Source: Cladorhizidae sp. MBARI D1340-BT2 (lineage: Eukaryota > Porifera > Demospongiae > Poecilosclerida > Cladorhizidae). From it: DNA of 64,000 bases. Below, in pieces: positions 1 to 11,694 of the stretch. The stretch covers positions 7,605,829 through 7,669,828 of the forward strand of contig JAQNBH010000005.1 of the NCBI GenBank assembly GCA_028752905.1. Reading direction: 5' to 3'. The notes below the pieces were generated by a model, which ran no database searches, was not told the origin of the DNA, and was given only the letters and a program-made list of their open reading frames with translations. Both the position numbers and the translations under genes were made by a program. Positions within the stretch are counted from its first letter, which is position 1; each line of letters starts with the position of its first letter.

Positions 1-2453
1 GGCCTTGCATTCATTTAGAGTTCATGAGCCACACACTGGGCCTTGCATTCATTTAGAGTTCATATGCCACCCACTGGACCTTGCATTCATTTAGAGTTCA
101 CGAGCCACCCACTGGGCCTTGCATTCATTTAGAGTTCATGAGCCACACACACTGGGCCTTGCATTCATTTAGAGTTCACAAGCCAACACACTGGGCCTTG
201 CATTCATTTAGAGCTCACGAGCCACACACACTGGGCCTTGCATTCATTTAGAGTTCATGAGCCACCCACTGGGCCTTGCATTCATTTAGAGTTCATGAGC
301 CACACACTGGGCCTTGCATTCATTTAGAGTTCATGAGCCACCCACTGGGCCTTGCATTCATTTAGAGTTCATGAGCCACACACACTGGGCCTTGCATTCA
401 TTTAGAGTTCACGAGCCACCCACTGGGCCTTGCATTCATTTAGAGTTCATGAGCCACCCACTGGGCCTTGCATTCATTTAGAGTTCACGAGCCACCCACT
501 GGGCCTTGCATTCATTTAGAGTTCACGAGCCACCCACTGGGCCTTGCATTCATTTAGAGTTCATGAGCCACACACTGGGCCTTGCATTCATTTAGAGTTC
601 ACGAGCCACCCACTGGGCCGTGCATTCATTTAGAGTTCATGAGCCACCCACTGGGCCTTGCATTCATTTAGAGTTCATGAGCCACACACACTGGGCCTTG
701 CATTCATTTAGAGTTCACGAGCCACCCACTGGGCCGTGCATTCATTTAGAGTTCATGAGCCACACACACTGGGCCTTGCATTCATTTAGAGTTCACGAGC
801 CAACACACTGGGCCTTGCATTCATTTAGAGTTCATGAGCCACACACACTGGGCCTTGCATTCATTTAGAGTTCATGAGCCACACACTGGGCCTTGCATTC
901 ATTTGGAGCTCACGAGCAACAACACACTGGGCCTTGCATTCATTTAGAGTTCACGAGCCAACACACTGGGCCTTGCATTCATTTAGAGTTCATGAGCCAC
1001 ACACTGGGCCTTGCATTTATTTAGAGTTCATGAGTCACCCACTGGGCCTTGCATTCATTTAGAGTTCATGAGCCACACACTGGGCCTTGCATTCATTTAG
1101 AGTTCATATGCCACCCACTGGACCTTGCATTCATTTAGAGTTCACAAGCCACCCACTGGGCCTTGCATTCATTTAGAGTTCATGAGCCACACACACTGGG
1201 CCTTGCATTCATTTAGAGTTCACAAGCCAACACACTGGGCCTTGCATTCATTTAGAGCTCACGAGCCACACACACTGGGCCTTGCATTCATTTAGAGTTC
1301 ATGAGCCACCCACTGGGCCTTGCATTCATTTAGAGTTCATGAGCCACCCACTGGGCCTTGCATTCATTTAGAGTTCATGAGCCACACACACTGGGCCTTG
1401 CATTCATTTAGAGTTCACGAGCCACCCACTGGGCCTTGCATTCATTTAGAGTTCATGAGCCACCCACTGGGCCTTGCATTCATTTAGAGTTCACGAGCCA
1501 CCCACTGGGCCTTGCATTCATTTAGAGTTCACGAGCCACCCACTGGGCCTTGCATTCATTTAGAGTTCATGAGCCACACACTGGGCCTTGCATTCATTTA
1601 GAGTTCACGAGCCACCCACTGGGCCGTGCATTCATTTAGAGTTCATGAGCCACCCACTGGGCCTTGCATTCATTTAGAGTTCATGAGCCACACACACTGG
1701 GCCTTGCATTCATTTAGAGTTCACGAGCCACACACTGGGCCTTGCATTCATTTAGAGTTCATGAGCCACACACACTGGGCCTTGCATTCATTTAGAGTTC
1801 ACGAGCCAACACACTGGGCCTTGCATTCATTTAGAGTTCATGAGCCACACACACTGGGCCTTGCATTCATTTGGAGCTCACGAGCAACAACACACTGGGC
1901 CTTGCATTCATTTAGAGTTCACGAGCCAACACACTGGGCCTTGCATTCATTTAGAGTTCACGAGCCACACACACTGGGCCTTGCATTCATTTAGAGTTCA
2001 TGAGCCACACACACTGGGCCTTGCATTCATTTAGAGTTCATGAGCCACCCACTGGGCCTTGCATTCATTTGGAGCTCACGAGCAACAACACACTGGGCCT
2101 TGCATTCATTTAGAGTTCACGAGCCAACACACTGGGCCTTGCATTCATTTAGAGTTCACGAGCCACACACACTGGGCCTTGCATTCATTTAGAGTTCACG
2201 AGCCAACACACTGGGCCTTGCATTCATTTAGAGTTCATGAGCCACCCACTGGGCCTTGCATTCATTTAGAGGTCACCAGCCACACACTGGGCCTTGCATT
2301 CATTTAGAGTTCACGAGCCACCCACTGGGCCTTGCATTCATTTAGAGTTCACGAGGCCTTGCATTCATTTAGAGTTCATGAGCCACCCACTGGGCCTTGC
2401 ATTCATTTAGAGTTCATGAGCCACCCACTGGGCCTTGCATTCATTTAGAGTTC
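1..2453. repeat. Minisatellite, 38-40 bp unit
   Basis: About 63 head-to-tail copies share the core ggccttgcattcatttagag, followed by ttcatgagcc or ttcacgagcc and a variable ca-rich link (cacacact, cacccact, cacacacact, caacacact) that sets the unit at 38, 39 or 40 bp. The array runs off the left edge. A larger period is also visible: the rare variant catatgccacccactggacc occurs at 61 and again at 1105, an offset of 1,044 bp, with a similar order of variants after each. A truncated unit at about 2351-2360 marks an internal deletion. Open frames here repeat HSFRVHEP-like strings on the plus strand and are products of the repeat, not genes. Confidence 0.97.
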
Positions 2454-2557
2454 GGACATGAACTTAGAGATGAAGAGAAAGGAGAGCCGTGAAACTGCAA
2501 GTAACCTACGAAACTCTTCCTATTGTGAGGGATGAAGTCAAATCTTAGAGGAGCTTC

Positions 2558-2593
2558 AGCCACACACTCCCTTGCATTCATTTAGAGTTCACA
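2558..2593. repeat. Isolated single unit of the 38-40 bp minisatellite
   Basis: One diverged unit (agccacacact, then cttgcattcatttagagttc) lies about 105 bp beyond the end of the main array, separated by non-repeat sequence. It is either a remnant of a longer array interrupted by the 2454-2557 sequence or the ancestral unit from which the array grew. Confidence 0.8.
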
Positions 2594-2883
2594 CATAAAT
2601 ATGTAAGGCTTATGTCCATGGCACTGATACTTGGCTTGGCCACAGAGAAGACCAACCCAGTTTCAATTTGCAGGAGATAAATGAGTGCGAGGTGCCGAGC
2701 ATGGAGCTCTGAATGGCAACGTCTAGACAGGTGGCGGCAGAGGAATTGTTCAGGAGATAATGTTTGGCATCTTGATGCCTGCTCCTCATCTCCCACTCGG
2801 GGTGCTAGCTCATCTGTCGTGATGAGGTTAGTCCATCTTTCGAGATCATAATCCTTTTGTGGTGAGTTTGAAGAAGAGGACAC
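2578..2883 (-). other. Protein-like open frame, unidentified
   Basis: A 101-codon open frame on the minus strand with mixed composition (for example TDELAPRVGDEEQASRCQ, then HARHLALIYLLQIETG), unlike the repetitive frames elsewhere. There is no ATG at its start, its last codons run into the isolated minisatellite unit, and no strong splice signals flank it. I recognise no family. It could be an exon, a decayed gene piece or chance. Confidence 0.15.
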
Positions 2884-3516
2884 ACAACTGTCCTTCTTCT
2901 CATTCCTTGACCCACATGTGATGAGCCAGCGACTTATTAGCCGGGAAGTCGTTGAACCTTCTCAGTCCGGCCGACCAGCTCTGTGTAGCTAAGTTTTCAT
3001 AGCATAGCTCCACCTACTTTTTAGATGCGATTCGTAGTACAATATTCGTGGAAGTATGTGGCAACCAATCAGCTACAGCCAATGTTCATGGTTTGTTTTG
3101 TTTGCTTATTAATATTATTATTAATTAAAGGAGTCGGTGCTCTTAGCTACTGGACAGGCACCTGGTATCAGGTGAGCTAAGTCACGTGATGCTACATGGA
3201 GTTTCACCATCATTCATGTGTACATGTACTACTAATAGAGTTAACGCCACTTCGCCACGTCATCCGATGCAGTGGCGCCAATTTGTATGATTGTTTGTTT
3301 GGTAGAGTTGATTTATTCTTTTGTGTGCCCAGAGTTTTGTAATTGGCTGGTAAAGTGAATTGGAAATGTTTGTATTTTTTACTCCAAACACCCCAGCAGC
3401 TGTCTTGTTATATATATAGCTGCTGTGTATAATGGTTGAACACAGGAAGTACAAGGCTTTCTCTTGGCGAGTAACAGTGATGATGTAATTTCCTCTTCTG
3501 TGCATGCATGCAAGCC
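2594..3516. other. Single-copy stretch without a recognised gene
   Basis: Non-repetitive, moderately AT-rich sequence between two minisatellites. It holds the unidentified minus-strand open frame in its left part, a short (att) run near 3111 and a CACGTG E-box-type hexamer near 3183. I see no conserved domain, RNA gene or transposon end. Confidence 0.6.
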
Positions 3517-4200
3517 CATTCATAATTAGGATGGGTCACCCCTTCATAATGAGTGTATGGTCACCCCTTCATAATTAGGATGGGACACCTCTTCATAATG
3601 AGTGTGCGGTCACCCCTTCATAATGAGTGTGCGGTCACCCCTTCATAATGAGTGTGTGGTCACCTCTTCATAATTAGGATGGGACACCTTCATAATGAGT
3701 GTGTGGTCATCTCTTCATAATGAGTGTGTGGTCATCTCTTCATAATGAGTGTGTGGTCACCTCTTCATAATGAGTGTGTGGTCACCTCTTCATAATGAGT
3801 GTGTGGTCACCCCTTCATAATGAGTGTGTGGTCATCTCTTCATAATGAGTGTGTGGTCATCTCTTCATAATGAGTGTGTGGTCACCCCTTCATAATGAGT
3901 GTGTGGTCACCTCTTCATAATGAGTGTGTGGTCACCTCTTCATAATGAGTGTGTGGTCACCCCTTCATAATTAGGATGGGACACCTTCATAATGAGTGTG
4001 TTGGCACCTTCATAATGAGTGTGTTGGCACCTTCATAATGAGTGTGTGGTCACCTCTTCATAATGAGTGTGTGGTCACCTCTTCATAATGCGTGTGGTCA
4101 CCCCTTCATAATGAGTGTGCGGTTACCCCTTCATAATTAGGATGGGACACCTTCATAATGCGTGTGTGGTCACCCTTTCATAATTAGTGTGGGTCACCCC
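3517..4200. repeat. Minisatellite, 25 bp unit
   Basis: About 27 copies of a 25 bp unit with core cttcataatgagtgtgtggt followed by cacct or caccc. A second unit type has taattaggatggga in place of taatgagtgtgtgg. The array ends about 70 bp upstream of a candidate splice acceptor (ag at 4272-4273), so it probably lies in an intron. Just after it, catgatagtcggatgtg is present twice in tandem (4210-4242). Confidence 0.95.
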
Positions 4201-4273
4201 GTCACATTTCATGATAGTCGGATGTGCATGATAGTCGGATGTGTAATAGTTCATGATTGCATATCCCCCACAG

Positions 4274-4463
4274 TCCACCCTGATGCTATGGAAGACTATA
4301 AAGAGGTAGACACCTCTCAACCAAACTGTGTGGTTCTAGCTGATGCCACATCCTCGTTCACTTACAGGAGCCTCAACTCCGCCTTCCAGCTCCTTATCAA
4401 CATGGACAGAGGTAACGACCAAGATGGGACCGGTGGATCCCCTCTCATAGCACTGGGAAAAGG
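4274..4463 (+). CDS. Candidate internal exon 1 of an unidentified gene
   Basis: A 190-nt segment between a good acceptor (atatcccccacag, ending 4273) and a good donor (gtaagg at 4464). It is open in one frame and includes PNCVVLADATSSFTYRSLN and FQLLINMDRG. The composition is mixed and protein-like, unlike the neighbouring repeat frames. It ends with two nucleotides of a codon, and the next candidate exon supplies the third, so the frame continues. An alternative donor (gtaacg at 4412) would put the next exon out of frame. The TSSFTYRSLN part loosely recalls the start of AMP-binding (adenylate-forming) domains, but this is weak and I do not assign a function. Only transcript data would settle it. 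Confidence 0.45.
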
Positions 4464-5315
<852 letters not shown>

Positions 5316-5379
5316 CCGTTACTACAAGGAAGGAGAGGAACTTACTTTAGATGTGGGACCATTCATTGCTGCCTTAGAG
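5316..5379 (+). CDS. Candidate internal exon 2 of the same gene
   Basis: A 64-nt segment after a strong acceptor (pyrimidine tract then cag, ending 5315) and before a gtacat donor at 5380. Its first nucleotide completes the last codon of the 4274-4463 exon, giving Gly followed by RYYKEGEELTLDVGPFIAAL and Glu, and it ends in phase 0. Matching phase across the pair with consensus sites at both ends is the main support. The 30 bp minisatellite begins 17 bp after the donor. Function is unknown. Confidence 0.45.
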
Positions 5380-5396
5380 GTACATACCTCCAGCAC

Positions 5397-6706
5397 TAGG
5401 TGCATACATACCTTAGATATCCTCCATAGGTGCATACATACCTTAGATATCCTCCATAGGTGCATACATACCTTAGATATCCTCCATAGGTGCATACATA
5501 CCTTAGATATCCTCCATAGGTGCATACATACCTTAGATATCCTCCATAGGTGCATACATACCTTAGATATCCTCCATAGGTACATACATACCTTAGATAT
5601 CCTCCATAGGTGCATACATACCTTAGATATCCTCCATAGCAGCACTAGTGCATACATACCTTAGATATCCTCCATAGGTGCATACATACCTTAGATATCC
5701 TCCATAGGTGCATGCATACCTTAGATATCCTCCATAGGTACATACATACCTTAGATATCCTCCATAGCAGCATTAGGTGCATACATACCTTAGATATCCT
5801 CCATAGGTACATACATACCTTAGATATCCTCCATAGGTGCATGCATACCTTAGATACCCTCCATAGGTGCATACATACCTTAGATATCCTCCATAGGTGC
5901 ATACATACCTTAGATATCCTCCATAGGTGCATACATACCTTAGATATCCTCCATAGGTACATACATACCTTAGATATCCTCCATAGGTACATACATACCT
6001 TAGATATCCTCCATAGGTGCATACATACCTTAGATACCCTCCATAGGTACATACATACCTTAGATATCCTCCATAGGTGCATACATACCTTAGATATCCT
6101 CCATAGGTACATACATACCTTAGATATCCTCCATAGGTGCATACATACCTTAGATATCCTCCATAGGTGCATACATACCTTAGATATCCTCCATAGGTGC
6201 ATACATACCTTAGATACCCTCCATAGGTGCATACATACCTTAGATATCCTCCATAGGTGCATACATACCTTAGATACCCTCCATAGGTGCATACATACCT
6301 TAGATATCCTCCATAGGTACATACATACCTTAGATATCCTCCATAGCAGCATTAGGTGCATACATACCTTAGATATCCTCCATAGGTACATACATACCTT
6401 AGATATCCTCCATAGCAGCACTAGTGCATACATACCTTAGATACCCTCCATAGGTGCATACATACCTTAGATACCCTCCATAGCAGCACCAGGTGCATAC
6501 ATACCTTAGATATCCTCCATAGGTGCATACATACCTTAGATACCCTCCATAGCAGCACCAGGTGCATACATACCTTAGATACCCTCCATAGGTGCATACA
6601 TACCTTAGATATCCTCCATAGCAGCATACATACCTTAGATATCCTCCATAGGTGCATACATACCTTAGATATCCTCCATAGCAGCATACATACCTTAGAT
6701 ATCCTA
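5397..6706. repeat. Minisatellite, 30 bp unit
   Basis: About 43 copies of a 30 bp unit (example 5400-5429: gtgcatacataccttagata, then tcctccatag), with g/a alternation in gtgcat/gtacat and atat/atac alternation. Several copies are separated by a short spacer, cagcactag, cagcattag or cagcaccag. Because 30 is divisible by three, both strands stay open over hundreds of codons (TLDILHRCIH-like on plus, LWRISKVCMH-like on minus); these are not genes. Each unit carries the string taggtacat or taggtgcat, which resembles a weak splice donor. Confidence 0.97.
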
Positions 6707-6973
6707 GGTACATGTCTCGTGTATGAATGACTGTGATTCTTGGGATAGGAAAAGGCTGACTAGGAAAAGGCTGACCTCCTGGCTAGATAGTGCACTGCCA
6801 TAACAAACTGATGGTGCATTTTGTGATAAAATTTGGAACATTTGCAGAGGAGCTTATTGTGAGCATATCTGATATGGGGCCTCGATTTTTCCTATTCTGC
6901 ATGAACTTGTATCATCTATGTATCTATTGGCAGAACAAATGCGTGTAAATGAGACATCATGGGTGAAAATTAG

Positions 6974-7086
6974 TCACACGCATTAACATACTATCACATT
7001 GTACTGTCCGACTGTTTGACGCGATCCACCTCGACGTGAACACTCTCCTCAGGGAACAGAGTCCCGTGCTTGCCATCGCGCACTTT
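6974..7086 (+). other. Exon-like open segment, weak
   Basis: After an ag at 6972-6973 the frame is open and includes LFDAIHLDVNTLLREQSPVL, which looks like real protein sequence. The proposed donor (gtattt at 7087) is poor. A stronger internal acceptor (ctctcctcag, ending 7051) would shorten it. Its phase does not fit directly onto the 5316-5379 exon, so an unseen exon would have to lie between, or this is unrelated. Confidence 0.2.
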
Positions 7087-7148
7087 GTATTTCCCTCCAC
7101 AGTTTTAATTTTTTTAATTTAAGATCATCTCCTTCCTTGTCCACCTAG

Positions 7149-7215
7149 CCCCACTCACATGGTGGTTGACAGCAAGCAGTTTGGAGAAGCCTTCTGTCCT
7201 CAATGGTGTCTACGT
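7149..7215 (+). other. Exon-like open segment, weak
   Basis: It follows a good acceptor (ctccttccttgtccacctag, ending 7148) and includes HMVVDSKQFGEAFCPQWCLR. The donor (gttaag at 7216) is imperfect, and the frame stays open past it for about 30 codons. Phase does not match the segment ending at 7086. Possibly part of the gene represented by the exons at 4274 and 5316. Confidence 0.22.
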
Positions 7216-7407
7216 GTTAAGTACATCATGTGCTATTCCAGGGGTGTTCATGTTGGAGGTACACCCTCAAAGGATTGCCCTTTCTTTGCAGAGAGGTTTT
7301 TCCTCACCTGATTGGCGTTGGAGAATAGGCTTCTCCAGTCATACAGATGCATGAGGAATCTTTCAATGGTTGGCATGGCATTTAAAGAAACCCTTCTTGG
7401 TGTGATG

Positions 7408-8833
7408 CTGCAAGGAGGCTTGTACAGAGCATGCAGGAGGCTTGCACACAGAGCATGCAGGAGGCTAGCACACTGAGCATGCAGGAGGCTTGCACAGAAC
7501 ATGCAGGAGGCTTGCACACAGAGCATACAGGAGGCTTGCACACAGAGCATGCAGGAGGCTTGCACACAGAGCATGCAGGAGGCTTGCACACAGAGCATGC
7601 TGGAGGCTTGCACACAGAGCATGCAGGAGGCTTGCACACGAGCATGCAGGAGGCTTGCACACAGAGCATGCAGGAGGCTTGCACAGAGCATGCAGGAGGC
7701 TTGCACACAGCATGCAGGAGGCTTGCACACAGAGCATGCAGGAGGCTTGCACGCAGAGCATACAGGAGGCTTGTACACAGAGCATGCAGGAGGCTTGTAC
7801 AGAGCATGCAGGAGGCTTGCACACAGAGCATGCAGGAGGCTTGTACACAGAGCATGCAGGAGGCTTGCACACAGAGCATGCAGGAGGCTTGCACACAGAG
7901 CATGCAGGAGGCTTGTACACAGAGCATGCAGGAGGCTTGCACACAGAGCATGCAGGAGGCTTGCACACAGAGCATGCAGGATGCTTGCACAGAACATGCA
8001 GGAGGCTTGTACACAGAACATGCAGGAGGCTTGCACAGAACATGCAGGAGGCTTGCACACAGAGCATGCAGGAGGCTTGTACACAGAGCATGCAGGAGGC
8101 TTGTACACAGAGCATGCAGGAGGCTTGCACAGAACATGCAGGAGGCTTGCACACAGAGCATGCAGGAGGCTTGTACACAGAGCATGCAGGATGCTTGCAC
8201 AGAACATGCAGGAGGCTTGTACACTGAGCATGCAGGAGGCTTTGACACAGAGCATGCAGGAGGCTTGCAAACTGAGCATGCAGGAGGCTTGTACACAGAG
8301 CATGCAGGAGGCTTGCACAGAACATGCAGGAGGCTTGCACACAGAGCATGCAGGAGGCTTGTACACAGAGCATGCAGGAGGCTTGCACAGAACATGCAGG
8401 AGGCTTGTACACAGAGCATGCAGGAGGCTTGCACAGAACATGCAGGAGGCTTGCACACAGAGCATGCAGGAGGCTTGTACACAGAGCATGCAGGAGGCTT
8501 GTACACAGAGCATGCAGGAGGCTTGCACAGAACATGCAGGAGGCTTGCACACAGAGCATACACGAGGCTTGTACACAGAGCATGCAGGAGCACAGAGCAT
8601 GCATGAGGCTAGCACACAGAGCATGCAGAGGATTGCACACAGAGCATACAGGATGCGTGCACAATAGGAAGCTAGCACACAGGACATATAGGATGCATGC
8701 ACAATAGGAGGCTTGCACAGAGAACATCATATAGGATGCGTTCACAATAGGAAGCTAGCACACAGGACATATAGGATGCATGCACAATAGGAGGCTTGCA
8801 CAGAGAACATCATATAGGATGCATGCACACACA
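7408..8833. repeat. Minisatellite, 22-24 bp unit, with an 83 bp duplicated end
   Basis: About 50 copies of a 24 bp unit with core catgcaggaggcttgcacac followed by agag; 22 bp versions read catgcaggaggcttgcacag then aa. Each unit contains the palindrome gcatgc. From about 8590 the units diverge, and an 83 bp compound unit is present twice (8661-8743 and 8744-8826), containing aggaagctagcacac and catataggatgcatgcac. Since 24 is divisible by three, all frames on both strands give long Cys- and Leu-rich or Gln- and Glu-rich open frames; these are translated repeat. Confidence 0.96.
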
Positions 8834-9481
8834 TGTGACCGAATTTGCGAAAACCGGACTAAACGCGATGGAACGATTATTGAGGTGTAGGCAGTTTTTT
8901 GGCAAAATAGTAACTTAAAAAAAAAATTGCACCAGCAGTTAAGCTTCTCCTTCAGTTATAATATATAAACCTGTGGCAGTGACAAGCCCAGGTGCCAGTC
9001 TAGTGGACAAAATAAGCCTTTACAGTGAGCTAGGTCAATGCACTCGCCCTTCGTGAATGGGGCGGGGCGTTGTTATGCTGGCGTCTAGCATGCAAATTAG
9101 GCGTGCTTTCTTCAGCTGCCATGCTTTCAAGTTAGCTTTGACTTACAGAGATGACTTGGTGGAAGACACAGCTAATCCTCTAATTAGATGAGTCAGGGAA
9201 AGCCTCAAAATGGCGAGAAGGCTCCAAAAGTCGCATACTCAACGAAATTAGTACATATGCATCTTTACCTCGTAAGTATATGGCTTCATCTCGACCACAT
9301 CCTAACAATGCAGCAATTTCTCCAACAATTAGTTTTTTTAGCGCTTGTCGGAGGGAAACTTGTTTCTTGCCATAGCTCGTGGGCAACACACTCATGCAGT
9401 TTCAAACTTTCATATGAAAATAAAAAAAGCAATGTTTTTTAACCAGCCGCATTTAATCTGGTTTTCTCAAATCGGGTCACA
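8834..9481. mobile_element. Small inverted-repeat DNA transposon (MITE-like)
   Basis: A 648-bp single-copy segment with imperfect terminal inverted repeats of about 40 bp. The left end (8834-8872) reads tgtgaccgaatttgcgaaaa then ccggactaaacgcg. The reverse complement of the right end (9443-9481) reads tgtgtgacccgatttgagaa then aaccagattaaatgcg. It sits inside minisatellite: units on both sides share ggatgc and ttgcacaca. No transposase is encoded; the interior is AT-rich with an a-run near 8918. Target duplication is unclear because the flanks are ca-rich (2 bp ca at most). Confidence 0.65.
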
Positions 9482-9620
9482 CATATATAGGATGTTTACA
9501 CACATATATAGGATGCTTACACACTATATAAGATGTTTGCACACATATATAGGATGCTTGCACACTATATAGGATGCTTGCACACATATATGATGTTTTC
9601 ACCATAGGATGCTTGCACAC
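9482..9620. repeat. Minisatellite, about 21 bp unit
   Basis: Six to seven units built on cacacatatataggatgctt, with t/c and length variation. The aggatgcttgcacac core is shared with the divergent end of the array at 8590-8833, so the two appear to be one array split by the 8834-9481 element. Confidence 0.85.
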
Positions 9621-9768
9621 AAAACATGCAGGCTAGAGGCTAGCCTGCTGAGTTTGCAATATGCTTATACGCAGAGGCCTGCAGCTAATGCTTTAGTGAT
9701 TGTGATTGCATTATATCATATGGAGTGCACACACTTCTAGATTATTTTTATATGTTGTTATTGCTGCT
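9621..9768. other. Single-copy spacer with a 9-bp perfect hairpin
   Basis: Mostly plain sequence. At 9628-9648 gcaggctag, loop agg, ctagcctgc forms a perfect nine-pair hairpin. No gene is seen. Confidence 0.6.
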
Positions 9769-10066
<298 letters not shown>

Positions 10067-10208
10067 CAATGAACTCTCAGTTGACATAATAACATTAAAA
10101 TCACCTCATAATCAACTTCAATTTTTATTCACTCGACGTTTCGACTAGATGCTCTCGTCTTCATCTATTCCTGATGAAGACTAGAGTATCTAGTCAAAAC
10201 GTCGAGTG
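10067..10208. mobile_element. Hairpin (fold-back) element, short copy
   Basis: A 142-bp segment set inside an (att) microsatellite. The left part carries gaactctcagttgacat and aatcaacttcaattt, both also found at the start of the larger element at 16418. Then come two 36-nt arms, 10130-10165 and 10173-10208, separated by a 7-nt loop (tattcct). The arms match as reverse complements at 33 of 36 positions and include cactcgacgttt and gatgaagactag. The 36-nt arm corresponds to the 36 bp unit amplified at 16.5-19.2 kb. Ends and target duplication cannot be resolved in the att repeat. Confidence 0.7.
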
Positions 10209-10245
10209 ATTATTATTATTATTATTATTATTGTTGTTGTTGTTG

Positions 10246-10338
<93 letters not shown>
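10209..10338. repeat. (ATT)n microsatellite with a (GTT) core
   Basis: It continues the att tract on the right side of the hairpin element, with about six gtt repeats near 10232-10249. Confidence 0.95.
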
Positions 10339-10339
<1 letters not shown>

Positions 10340-10499
10340 ACTGCACTTGTACTATGCTTCTAAAGGGTCACAATATGACGGAAGGCAATCCGTTCTATTG
10401 AGTCCGTTTCCATTGCATGCGCTGCATAACCTGTTCCGTTGCGTCCACTACATAAGAACCTTTGACCAGCAATCATTACTAGAACTGAAGTTAAAGTTG
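10339..10499. other. Single-copy sequence before the reverse transcriptase remnant
   Basis: Possibly the decayed upstream part of the retrotransposon that follows, but I see no motif to prove it. Confidence 0.4.
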
Positions 10500-11063
10500 G
10501 ATTTTATTTTTCTATCGGCTATCAGGAGGAGGCTGTTTTCTTAGACCTTTTCTAAGGCCTTTGACAAGACTCCTCATCCTCTTCCTATCTCCTCTTCATC
10601 GAGTGTCTGGCCTATCTGGGTCTCTCCTGAAATGGTGTAGGACTTGCTTATCTGACGTCCCATCAAAAGGTTGACTGAATGGACACTTATCTGCCTTCAA
10701 AAAAGGTTTCTTTGGGGTTCCTCAGCCTTTGCGATTTAAATTTGTCAATAGTTTGCTGACAACGTTCTTTATAGCCCCCTATCTAACCTGAGTGACCCCA
10801 ATGCCCTCCAAGCCGATCTTTCCATGTCTTCTAGGATTGTCTCAATATTTCCAAGGCTGACTATATGGGGTTTTTTTCTGCCTGTTAACAAATCTCCACC
10901 AATGTTCCATCTTCATTTCAAACAGAGTGATTCCGGTGGTATCTCCACATTTTTTCTCGGAATCATTGATCTGAAATGAAATTTGCATATTGATCAAATC
11001 TGCAGTAGTGTCAAATCTGCAGTAGTGGCGCACATTGGCTTTCCATGCCCAGAGTTTTCAGCC
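10500..11063 (+). pseudogene. Non-LTR retrotransposon reverse transcriptase, 5' remnant
   Basis: The conceptual translation shows landmarks of the non-LTR (LINE, CR1/Rex-like) reverse transcriptase in the right order, with frame changes between them. AVFLDL (from about 10532) is followed after one extra base by SKAFDKTPH (about 10551-10577), the region of catalytic motif A. LSGSLLKWCRTCLSD follows, then LNGHLSAFKKG and GVPQ at 10714-10725 (normally GVPQGS). SDPNALQADL (about 10790-10819) corresponds to the stretch just after the YADD box. The YADD catalytic box itself is missing, removed by a deletion between GVPQ and SDPN, so the enzyme is dead. The remnant runs to the edge of the minisatellite at 11064 and resumes at 15550. 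Confidence 0.8.
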
Positions 11064-11694
11064 ATTCTGACTGTAGTGTCAGGTCACACCTCTACTACAA
11101 GATTCTGACTGTAGTGTCAGGCCACACCTCTACTACAAGATTCTGACTGTAGTGTTAGGTCACACCTCTACTACAAGATTCTGACTATAGTGTCAGGTCA
11201 CACCTCTACTACAAGATTCTGACTAGTGTCAGGTCACACCTCTACTACAAGATTCTGACTGTAGTGTCAGGTCACACCTCTACTACAAGATTCTGACTAT
11301 AGTGTCAGGCCACACCTACTACAAGATTCTGACTGTAGTGTCAGGCCACACCTCTACTACAAGATTCTGACTGTAGTGTCAGGCCACACCTCTACTACAA
11401 GATTCTGACTGTAGTGTCAGGCCACACCTCTACTACAAGATTCTGACTGTAGTGTCAGGCCACACCTCTACTACAAGATTCTGACTGTAGTGTCAGGTCA
11501 CACCTCTACTACAAGATTCTGACTGTAGTGTCAGGTCACGCCTACTACAAGATTCTGACTGTAGTGTCAGGCCACACCTCTACTACAAGATTCTGACTAT
11601 AGTGTCAGGTCACACCTCTACTACAAGATTCTGACTGTAGTGTCAGGTCACACCTCTACTACAAGATTCTGACTAGTGTCAGGTCACACCTCTA

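Larger units (their letters stand above)
6707..7407. other. Single-copy stretch with two weak exon candidates
   Basis: Sequence between two minisatellites. Apart from the two exon-like segments listed separately, it contains a tandem pair of aggaaaaggctgac (about 6748-6776) and no recognised element. Confidence 0.6.

Noticed and set aside
5397..6706. Coding tandem-repeat protein (TLDILHRCIH repeats)
   Set aside because: Both strands are equally open, spacers shift the phase, and the array follows a splice donor.
7248..8745. Open frames of 245-484 codons on both strands, Cys-rich or Gln/Glu-rich
   Set aside because: The 24 bp unit is divisible by three, so all frames stay open. No non-repeat domain, start context or splice signals.
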